Assembly (NCBI GenBank): GCA_011322005.1
Contig: DROE01000126.1
Span: forward strand, 1-16,457
Direction of reading: 5' to 3'
DNA length: 16,457 bases
DNA from: Devosia sp.
Lineage (GTDB): Bacteria > Pseudomonadota > Alphaproteobacteria > Rhizobiales > Devosiaceae
How positions within the stretch are numbered: the first letter of the stretch is position 1; every line of letters starts with the position of its first letter. Made by a program: the position numbers and the translations under genes. Of this stretch, positions 1-6,001 are shown one piece after another. The notes beneath the pieces are model-generated. The model ran no database searches and was not told the origin of the DNA. It was given only the letters and a program-made list of their open reading frames with translations.

Positions 1-2
1 GT

Positions 3-146
3 CCCCCTTGGGTTTCAGATTGGCGGATGTCCAGAGCCAAACCGGTCTTGCCCGATAACAAATATCGCGCTTTGCCCGTTTCAGCACTGGCCCATCTCGC
101 CAATCATGAAACAGAATTGTTTCAATCTAAACATGAAGCGGTCTAA
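3..146 (+). CDS. Possible C-terminal end of a plus-strand gene cut by the window edge
   Basis: One plus-strand frame is open from the window edge to a TAA at 144-146. It would encode about 47 residues ending in ALAHLANHETELFQSKHEAV, a composition that looks like ordinary protein. The stop codons overlap: CTAA at 143-146 holds this TAA and, on the other strand, the TAG of the convergent 513-residue protein. No family is recognised. A second frame is open only to a TAA at 56-58 and a third to a TGA at 154-156, so an open frame this short could be chance. Existence as a gene is an inference from residue composition and gene packing. Confidence 0.3.
   Translation, partial: PPWVSDWRMSRAKPVLPDNKYRALPVSALAHLANHETELFQSKHEAV
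107..124. terminator. Short inverted repeat at the convergent gene ends
   Basis: TGAAACA and TGTTTCA form a perfect 7-bp stem around a 4-base loop, about 20 bases past the stop of the minus-strand operon. There is no T run on either strand and the stem is AT-rich, so it is a weak candidate for a bidirectional terminator or 3'-end stabiliser. If the plus-strand ORF at 3-146 is real, the repeat lies inside its coding end. Confidence 0.25.
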
Positions 147-1684
147 AAGCCCCCGCCGGTCTTGAATCCGCCGGACCGGCGACTGCCTCTTGAGCCTGAT
201 CTGGGCCTGGTGAAACCGGGGCGCGGCGTGGGAGCGCGCGGCGTACTTGGGCGCGGAGCCCGCAATCCGGGCAACCGGCCCCGCGAAACCGGGTTGCGCG
301 GTGCACTGGCCCGCGGCCACTGGGTTTTGGTGGCGCCCGACCATGGTGAGCGGCGCCCGCTGCGTGGCAGACCGATGCCGCCACCCCAGTCCGAGGTACC
401 CGCTTTCCAGTTCTGGCTGCGCTGCCACTGGCCCCAATAATTCGAAGCCGTAATCGCGCCTTTGAGAAACTCGCTGAGCAAATCACCCACCAGTTCATCC
501 TTGCGAAATGTTGAGCGGGGGTCGTCAAAACGTGACTTCTTGAACTCCCACTGTATGTCCTCAAGCTCCCGGCGACGCTGGGCCAGAACTTTCAGGCGCG
601 CGTTCAACTCGCGGGTTTCGTCCTCTTCGTCTTTCTGGCGTGTTCTGGCATCGTCAATCTTTGCAACGATGGCGTCATCTTGCCGCGTCGCACTCTTACG
701 GGCCATGGCCACAAGGTTCTTGATGTCCTGACCCGCCAGTGCAGAGGCAAGCTCGCCGACCGCTTTGGAAAAAGTCGGGTTTCCCCCTTCGGCAAGCGCA
801 CTGAATTCTTCGCTCAGATTATCCCTCTTGTCCTCGGCCTCCAGCATTTCCAGATCGATGCGTTCAAGTTCTTCCTGGGCCTTTTGCAAGGCGCGCTTGA
901 TGGGGCCGCCCCCTGCCTTTTCCACGGCGCGGTCCTCAAGAGCATCAAGTTGTTCCTCGGCTTCCTCGGCGAGCGCGATCTGGCGGTCGGCATGTTCGCG
1001 CAGGCGCAAGGGGATTTCGTTGAGCATGGAAAAGTTTGCCCGCGCATTGCGATAATCAACCAGCCGGGCCACCTTGGAGTCCAGCCAGCGCACCAGATTG
1101 TTGGCCTTGTAGTTTCGGGTGCCGTAACCTGCCTCCCACAGATACATGAACAGGGGATCCTCCCGGTAGGGCTTGCCCTTGGTTTCCTGGTCCGCTTCCG
1201 CCTGCCGGGTTTTTTTCAAACTTTCATTGGCAACCGCCTGCAGTTCGTCTGCCCTGGCCCTGAGATTTGCATAGTCGGGGTCCTTGGTCACTGTTGATGC
1301 AATTTTGCTGGAAAGCGCAAAGAGCTTTGCCTGTGCGTCATCAACCGATTCAAGCGCTGCGCTCCTTTTGCGCGCCAGCACGGCAATCGCCTCATCGAGC
1401 TGTTTGATCTGTTTTTCCGCCTTGCCCAACTGGCTGGCATGTTCCTTGATGACCTGGCGCGCTCTGTTCTCGGCCCGCGAAAGGCGCCCCTCAATCTGGG
1501 ACTGCACTTCAGGGTCCAGCCTGACCCTGGCCAGCTTGCGGTACATCTCCGCCTCGGTTTCCTGAATCTTTGCCAACCGTTCAGTACTGCGTGACAGACG
1601 CTTGCCGATATCGCTTTCCTCGCGACGGATGTCGCGGATCGCATCGTCCAGAGAACGTAGAGCCTGAGGCCCGCTTAATGCCAT
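143..1684 (-). CDS. Large coiled-coil protein with Trp patch and basic Arg/Gly/Pro tail, unknown function
   Basis: This is a 513-residue protein without a signal peptide or membrane span. Residues about 10-165 and 225-385 are highly charged heptad-like helices (many E, K, R, A, L) and should form long coiled coils. Between them, residues about 171-225 form a less repetitive, aromatic-containing block (DPLFMYLWEAGYGTRNYK) that may be a globular hinge. Residues about 416-435 are Trp-rich (YWGQW, NWKAG, DWGGG). Residues about 440-513 are a low-complexity tail rich in Arg, Pro, Ser and Gly, ending GGFKTGGGF. The ATG at 1684 lies 7 bases after the stop of the upstream DUF6384-like gene, with GGTGACGG just before it, so the two are co-transcribed. 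I do not recognise a named family. A basic disordered tail on a coiled-coil rod suggests binding to a polyanion such as nucleic acid, acidic lipid or cell-wall polymer, but that is inference. The coding call itself is strong. Confidence 0.85.
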   Translation of the reverse strand: MALSGPQALRSLDDAIRDIRREESDIGKRLSRSTERLAKIQETEAEMYRKLARVRLDPEVQSQIEGRLSRAENRARQVIKEHASQLGKAEKQIKQLDEAIAVLARKRSAALESVDDAQAKLFALSSKIASTVTKDPDYANLRARADELQAVANESLKKTRQAEADQETKGKPYREDPLFMYLWEAGYGTRNYKANNLVRWLDSKVARLVDYRNARANFSMLNEIPLRLREHADRQIALAEEAEEQLDALEDRAVEKAGGGPIKRALQKAQEELERIDLEMLEAEDKRDNLSEEFSALAEGGNPTFSKAVGELASALAGQDIKNLVAMARKSATRQDDAIVAKIDDARTRQKDEEDETRELNARLKVLAQRRRELEDIQWEFKKSRFDDPRSTFRKDELVGDLLSEFLKGAITASNYWGQWQRSQNWKAGTSDWGGGIGLPRSGRRSPWSGATKTQWPRASAPRNPVSRGRLPGLRAPRPSTPRAPTPRPGFTRPRSGSRGSRRSGGFKTGGGF

Positions 1685-1691
1685 TTTGCCG

Positions 1692-2630
1692 TCACCACCG
1701 TGTTACCGCGCCACCCGATACCGGGATGGAATAATTGACGTCCAGAAATCCGTATTGTTTGCGGCCTACCATATTGCGCTGGATAATCCCGTCATCAGTT
1801 TTGTCCGCACCAATGGCCTTGTAGGTGCGCTCGGGTACGCGAAGCCCCCAGATACTGACGCGTTCAGTTTCGCCGGTTTCCTCGTTCAGGACAGGCAGGG
1901 TCAGGGCATTGCCCTCCGAATCAATCGCTTCAACCACCACATAATAATTGGTGGCGTCGGAATTGACTTCGGGGAAGGTCCAGAAACCCGATTTCACCCC
2001 TTCCCGGTTAACGACCCTGAGGGTATAGCTCTGCCGCAGGGTTTCAAGCAGGGAACTCAGCCGGTCAATGGCCTTTTGCGCCCCGGCCCGGTCGCCCTCG
2101 GCCGCCGCCGCACGTCCCCGCTTCAGGATTTCCTGCGCGTCGGTGACAGCACTTTGCACCTTGGTTTCCTCAAATATGGCCCCGTAAAGACTGAGCATCT
2201 GGGCAGGCATGGTCTCAGAAAGTTCGATGCGCGCCGCTTCGGCCTGGGCGGCTCTGTAGGGCAGATAGGCAAAATAATAGGCGGACATAAAAAGCACGGT
2301 TGCCGTCCCGATGCCCAGCACCCACTTCCCCCAGGATCCGCGGCTCACATAGAGGCGGGCCAGCGAACGGCTGAATCCGGCATCGGGAGGCTTATAGACA
2401 AAGCGGTCTTCCTCAAGCGCCGCCACCCCTTCTTTCAGAATGCGCTCGGGAACTTCTATGCCTTGATTCCTGTAGACTTCGCGCAGGCGGTCAATCAGGC
2501 GCGCCTCGCGATTGTCCCCGTCAAGTTCGCGTGCCACCAGACCCTGGCGATGACGCAGCGTATCAACCACATCCATCGCCAGCATCACTTCATCCAAGGG
2601 CGGTGAGTTTTTCTCGCTCTGCGCGCTCAT
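1692..2630 (-). CDS. DUF6384-like single-span membrane protein
   Basis: This is a 312-residue protein and the middle gene of the three-gene minus-strand operon. Residues about 12-80 form an N-terminal helical domain (MLAMDVVDTLRHRQ, then an ALEEDRFVYKPP end). One hydrophobic segment at about 101-123 (WVLGIGTATVLFMSAYYFAY) follows a positively charged stretch, which predicts an N-inside, C-outside topology. A helical/coiled-coil segment follows (about 125-200), and then a probable beta-rich C-terminal domain (about 201-312) with GFWTFPEVNSDATNYYVVVEA and RKQYGFLDVNY. The N-terminal pattern resembles what I recall of the uncharacterised family DUF6384, but this is from memory and should be tested. 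The ATG at 2630 has only a weak ribosome site (GGGG further upstream), so a start at the Met near residue 16 is possible. The protein could tether the two soluble coiled-coil partners encoded next to it to the inner membrane. Confidence 0.8.
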   Translation of the reverse strand: MSAQSEKNSPPLDEVMLAMDVVDTLRHRQGLVARELDGDNREARLIDRLREVYRNQGIEVPERILKEGVAALEEDRFVYKPPDAGFSRSLARLYVSRGSWGKWVLGIGTATVLFMSAYYFAYLPYRAAQAEAARIELSETMPAQMLSLYGAIFEETKVQSAVTDAQEILKRGRAAAAEGDRAGAQKAIDRLSSLLETLRQSYTLRVVNREGVKSGFWTFPEVNSDATNYYVVVEAIDSEGNALTLPVLNEETGETERVSIWGLRVPERTYKAIGADKTDDGIIQRNMVGRKQYGFLDVNYSIPVSGGAVTRW

Positions 2631-2694
2631 GTCCGGCCTGTACCCCAGTCTGTCCGGTTGCCAACGGGCCTGATATTCCGCTTCCCCGGCACGT

Positions 2695-3882
2695 CTAGTC
2701 CGCGCCGGCTTCCAGAATCAGCGCATTGCCATCGGCGGCCAGCCTGGCCAGCCTCTGCTTGCCATCTTCGACGGCATCGCGGATTTCCTGGGAGTTTTCG
2801 GTGGAAAGCTTGCGCATCTCGGTGATGATCGTGCGTGACTTCTCCTGGAAATTGACCACACTGTCGACCAGTTTTTTAACCGCATCGGCGCGAATTGTGG
2901 GACCATAACCGGCCTTGAGCGCTTCCTCTTGAACCTTGTCGCCGATTTCGGACAGGGTCTCAAGGCTTTTGGACATGCCTTCTTTCATGGCATTGAGGGT
3001 CTCGGTGCTTTCGTGCAGGCCGAACATGCCGGTGAACGAAGCCGAAAGGGCGGTGAGCACCGTTTCATTGGTGGAAAAGAACATGATCGATTGCTGATAG
3101 ACCCGCTCCTTGGCGCTGGTGGTCTGCATCAGCCGGGCCATGACGACTTCCGAGGTGTTGTAACCGATGGTCAGATTGTCCGACAGATCCTTGGCGATCT
3201 GATAGCGGCGCTCTTCTTTCTGCAACTCCCGAACACGCTCGTCGCGGGCCATTTCAAGCCGCGCCCGATCCGCCGGCGTGCCGTCCTTGAAGGCGGCCAG
3301 TTCATCGGCCGCTTTCTGCAACGCATCCTTGCGGGCGGAAAGCTCTTCGGTTGCCTTGTCCAGAACCTCAAGCGCCATGACTTCGGATTGCTTGAGCGCC
3401 CCGCGAAAATCGCGATAGGCCTCAAGAATGGTATGTTCACGCGCGACCTGATCCTTGGTGTCTTTTGAAACGTCGAGATAGATGTCGCGGATCTTGCCGA
3501 AGCGGGTGGCGATATCGCCGCGCGAGATCTTCATCCAGACATTTGAGGTGCGTTCGAAGAAGTCAAGCTTTCCATCATCGAGCTGATCGACCATGCCCTT
3601 GGCGTCATCGCGGATGGAATCAAATCCTTTGGTGATATCCTCGTAGCGCTCACCGATATTCATGGCCGCCACCTGCTCGCGCACCACCTCGTTGAACACC
3701 GAAGCCTGATTGAGCGTGCGCCCTATGAGTAAGATGCGGGTCTCATCAAGGCCGGTAAGTTCCTGCAACAAGCCGGTGATCGGGGCTTCTTCCGTTTCCT
3801 CCGGCCACAGGCCCAACTCGCGAATAGAGCCCATGGCCCGGTCCAGATACTGCAAAGGTTTGTCCATTAGGTCGGTGGCCAT
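2695..3882 (-). CDS. Helical/coiled-coil cytoplasmic protein, unknown function (first gene of operon)
   Basis: The protein has 395 residues from the ATG at 3882. That start is chosen because AAGGAG lies 7 bases upstream (3890-3895 on the minus strand); an in-frame ATG 34 codons earlier has no such site and would run through the promoter region. There is no signal peptide or membrane span. The protein is almost wholly helical: residues about 1-60 are an N-terminal part (DKPLQYLDRAMGSIRELGLW), about 75-245 are charged helices, about 255-275 hold YQQSIMFFSTNETVLTALS, and about 285-390 form further amphipathic helices with a Gly-Tyr-Gly-Pro turn. The helical bundle with a single more hydrophobic stretch is loosely reminiscent of TelA (toxic anion resistance) proteins, but no diagnostic motif was identified, so the function is left open. 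It is followed after 64 bases by the DUF6384-like gene and then by the 513-residue coiled-coil gene. The three are probably one transcription unit. Confidence 0.85.
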   Translation of the reverse strand: MATDLMDKPLQYLDRAMGSIRELGLWPEETEEAPITGLLQELTGLDETRILLIGRTLNQASVFNEVVREQVAAMNIGERYEDITKGFDSIRDDAKGMVDQLDDGKLDFFERTSNVWMKISRGDIATRFGKIRDIYLDVSKDTKDQVAREHTILEAYRDFRGALKQSEVMALEVLDKATEELSARKDALQKAADELAAFKDGTPADRARLEMARDERVRELQKEERRYQIAKDLSDNLTIGYNTSEVVMARLMQTTSAKERVYQQSIMFFSTNETVLTALSASFTGMFGLHESTETLNAMKEGMSKSLETLSEIGDKVQEEALKAGYGPTIRADAVKKLVDSVVNFQEKSRTIITEMRKLSTENSQEIRDAVEDGKQRLARLAADGNALILEAGAD

Positions 3883-4029
3883 TAAGGTGCTCCTTGAAAT
3901 GTTTTGGGGGTTTGCCCCCCGGTCTGCTTCATTAAACGTGTATCGGTTACGCAGGCAATTGTAACCATGCGCATTTGCTACCATTTATACGATATTGGTA
4001 CGAAAAAAACGCAATTAAAGGGCAAAATC
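3883..4029. promoter_or_regulatory. Divergent promoter region with two 22-bp inverted repeats
   Basis: This 147-base gap separates the minus-strand operon from the divergent CoxG-like gene. Repeat 1 is GGTTAC-N10-GTAACC at 3945-3966 (6-bp perfect arms). Repeat 2 is TACCA-N12-TGGTA at 3979-4000 (5-bp perfect arms). Both span 22 bp, and their centres are 34 bp apart. Between them lies the 8-base palindrome ATGCGCAT (3967-3974). For the minus operon a plausible sigma-70 promoter is TTGCCT (3953-3958) and TTTAAT (3931-3936) with a 16-bp spacer, and repeat 1 overlaps its -35 box. No convincing promoter was found for the plus-strand gene. The operator role is inferred from symmetry and position. 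Confidence 0.45.
3906..3919 (-). promoter_or_regulatory. GC hairpin in the leader of the minus-strand operon
   Basis: Five G, four loop bases and five C form a perfect short stem. In the predicted leader transcript it lies about 11 bases upstream of the AAGGAG ribosome site of the gene starting at 3882. It could affect translation or protect the 5' end of the mRNA. There is no U run after it, so it is not a normal terminator. Confidence 0.3.
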
Positions 4030-4614
4030 TTGGATTTTAGCGGTTCATACCTGCTTTTGGCGAAAAGGCAGGCTGTTTGGCAGGCTCTGAATGACACAAG
4101 AGTGCTCCAAAAGGTTATTCCGGGTTGTGAATATATCGAGTGGACCGGTGCCAATACTCTTGACCTTGGCATCAAGGTCAATCTGGGTCTGATGAGACCG
4201 GTATTTGGCGGAGAGCTTGTGCTCTCAGAAGTTGACCCGTCGATTTCCTATGTTTTGAGCGGACGGGGGCACGGAAAAATGCTCGGGTTGGCCCGCGGTG
4301 AGGCCCGTATTACCCTCTCTGACACCGACCTGGGGCCGGCAATTTCGTTCCTTCAGTCTGAAAATGAAATGACGGAGCTGCTTGCGGACTGGCCCCGTTT
4401 CGGGGTGGGAACGCTGCTCGAGTTTCAAGCGGAAGGGAGCGCCTCGGGTAAAATAATGGCGCTGGGAAAAAAACTGGTGGGAAAGAGCGCCCAGAGAGTT
4501 ATCGACGGTTTTTTTCTGCGTTTTGCCGTTGCCATGGACACCCGGGTCGTTAGCTGCCCCCGGGCAATACCGGCCCCTGAAGCCGCCTCATCAACTTCCC
4601 TTGAACGCTCTTGA
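4030..4614 (+). CDS. CoxG-like SRPBCC-fold protein (COG3427 type)
   Basis: The protein belongs to the carbon monoxide dehydrogenase subunit G family of START/SRPBCC-fold proteins. The family pattern is clear from the N-terminus: an FSGSY start, AVWQALND, VLQKVIPGCE at residues about 26-34, YVLSGRGHGKMLGLARGEA at about 74-92, and a C-terminal SASGKIMALGKKLV and FFLRFA at about 138-166. The start is set at TTG 4030, because AAAGGG lies 7 bases before it and the protein then begins at the usual M-x-F-S-G position (194 residues). Earlier ATGs at 3904 and 3967 would add 21-42 atypical residues through the promoter region. A stretch of about 20 residues (about 100-123) looks inserted relative to short family members. 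CoxG proteins are linked to maturation or membrane anchoring of molybdenum hydroxylases, but no coxMSL genes are nearby, so the role here is unknown. Confidence 0.85.
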   Translation: MDFSGSYLLLAKRQAVWQALNDTRVLQKVIPGCEYIEWTGANTLDLGIKVNLGLMRPVFGGELVLSEVDPSISYVLSGRGHGKMLGLARGEARITLSDTDLGPAISFLQSENEMTELLADWPRFGVGTLLEFQAEGSASGKIMALGKKLVGKSAQRVIDGFFLRFAVAMDTRVVSCPRAIPAPEAASSTSLERS

Positions 4615-4676
4615 GTTGACGGGCATTCGAGCCTGGGTGCAAACAGGCCCTGACACACCAGCTAGGGACAGGAACC

Positions 4677-5960
4677 ATGACCAGATTTTCGCGCGCAGTG
4701 GCCAAGGCAACCGGGGCGTTTTCCGCCCTTGCAACAATACTTGGCCTGCTGGCCTCTATGATTGGGACTGCCGGGGCACCGGTGTTGGCGAACGAACCCG
4801 TGCCGGCGGACTGGGAGGCGGTACTGAGTGAGGCAAGGGGCCAGGAAGTGTTCTGGTATGCCTGGGGGGGCGCGGAAAACATCAACGCCTACATCGCCTG
4901 GGTCGGAGAACGGGTTAAGGAAGATTACGGGGTGACATTGACCCATGTGAAAGTCTCTGAAACCGCAAATGTCGTGGCCCGGGTGCTGGCGGAAAAAGCC
5001 GCCGGGCGCGATGAGGGGGGGGCTGTCGACCTGGTCTGGGTCAATGGCGAAAACTTCGCCTCTCTCAAACGAGAGGGCCTGCTGTTGCCTGAACCCTGGT
5101 CCACCGACCTGCCCAATTACGCCCTTGCTGATTTTGAAAACAAGCCGGTGCTGACCAGCGACTTCACCGAACCGGTGGACGGGCTTGAAAGCCCCTGGGG
5201 CACAGCTCAGCTGACCTTTTATTATGACAGCCGGTACTTTTCTGAAGGCGAAAATTCCGCTCCTCCGACAAATCTTGAAGCCCTTGAACGCTGGATAAAA
5301 CAAAATCCGGGGCGCTTTACCTATGCCGCGCCGCCAAACTTCATCGGAACGACATTTCTCAAGCAGGTGCTCTATGGGCTGGTTGAAGACCGCGCAGTGC
5401 TGGCTGAGCCCGCCGACAGGGAAACTTTTGAGAGAATCACAGCGCCTTTGTGGGAATGGCTGGACAAAATTCACCCCGACCTTTGGCGCTCGGGACGGGT
5501 TTTTGCCGCCGATACCACGCATCTGAAAACCCTGCTCTCGGACAGTGAAATCGACATCGGCATGACCTTTAATCCCGGTGAGGCTTCGTCTGCCATCAAC
5601 GAGGGAATTTTCCCCGATAGCGTGCGCAGCTTTGTCATGGATTACGGCTCCATCGGCAACGCCCATTTTGTCGCCATTCCCTTTAACGCCAACGCCAAGG
5701 CGGCGGCGATGGTTGTGGCCAATTTCCTGCTTTCCCCCGAAGCCCAGGCAAGAAAAGCGGACGAGAACGTCTGGGGCGACCCCACGGTTCTGGCTTATGA
5801 CAAGCTTTCCGCGGAACAAAAGGCTCTGTTCGATGCCCTGAGCAAAGGCCCCGCAACGCTGGGGGCAGCTGAACTTGGAGCAACGCTCAATGAGCCGGAC
5901 GCCTTCTGGACGGATGCACTTGCCGCGGAATGGAGCGCCCGTTACGCTTCGGGTTCGTGA
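4677..5960 (+). CDS. ynjB: YnjB-type periplasmic binding protein of an ABC importer
   Basis: This 427-residue protein has a Sec signal peptide: a basic start, a hydrophobic core at about 12-33, and likely cleavage after VLA at residue 38. The mature part begins with PADWEAVLSEARGQEVFWYAWGGAENINAYIAWV, typical of the COG4134 (YnjB) group of solute-binding proteins. FTEPVDGLESPWGTAQLTFYYD (about 162-183) and MTFNPGEA (about 297-304) also fit that family. The ATG at 4677 has AGGAA and TAGGGA just upstream. The permease and ATPase genes follow in the order seen for ynjBCD in Escherichia coli. The protein should capture the substrate in the periplasm. The substrate of this family is not established from sequence, and thiamine-like or other small organic compounds cannot be told apart here. 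Confidence 0.9.
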   Translation: MTRFSRAVAKATGAFSALATILGLLASMIGTAGAPVLANEPVPADWEAVLSEARGQEVFWYAWGGAENINAYIAWVGERVKEDYGVTLTHVKVSETANVVARVLAEKAAGRDEGGAVDLVWVNGENFASLKREGLLLPEPWSTDLPNYALADFENKPVLTSDFTEPVDGLESPWGTAQLTFYYDSRYFSEGENSAPPTNLEALERWIKQNPGRFTYAAPPNFIGTTFLKQVLYGLVEDRAVLAEPADRETFERITAPLWEWLDKIHPDLWRSGRVFAADTTHLKTLLSDSEIDIGMTFNPGEASSAINEGIFPDSVRSFVMDYGSIGNAHFVAIPFNANAKAAAMVVANFLLSPEAQARKADENVWGDPTVLAYDKLSAEQKALFDALSKGPATLGAAELGATLNEPDAFWTDALAAEWSARYASGS

Positions 5961-5962
5961 GC

Positions 5963-5991
5963 ACTTTTTCGTCGCTTTCCAGTGAAAAAGT
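5963..5991 (+). repeat. Intercistronic inverted repeat between binding-protein and permease genes
   Basis: ACTTTTTC and GAAAAAGT form a perfect 8-bp stem around a 13-base loop. It fills most of the 41-base gap between the ynjB stop and the ynjC start. Hairpins placed after binding-protein genes can block 3' decay and keep the binding protein in excess over the permease, as known for the malE-malF region. That role is inferred. The stem is AT-rich and has no following T run. Confidence 0.5.
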
Positions 5992-6001
5992 CTGAAACAA
6001 A

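Noticed and set aside
1..156. A second plus-strand frame open from the left edge to a TGA at 154-156.
   Set aside because: Its residues are rich in Cys and Pro and not protein-like, and it overlaps the better frame ending at 146.
3883..3984. Longer start (ATG at 3984) for the first gene of the minus-strand operon.
   Set aside because: The extra 34 residues cross the inverted repeats and likely promoter, while the ATG at 3882 has an AAGGAG site at ideal spacing.
4626..4676. A TPP-riboswitch-like string (GGGTGC, CCTGA, CCAGC, TAGGGA) just before ynjB.
   Set aside because: Only scattered pieces match. The CTGAGA element and the long central part of the THI box are missing and the spacing is far too short to form the TPP fold.
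5982..6001. GTG at 5982 as a start for ynjC with a frameshift into the permease frame.
   Set aside because: It lies inside the inverted repeat, is out of frame, and meets a TGA soon after. The TTG at 6002 already gives a complete first membrane span, so no frameshift is needed.
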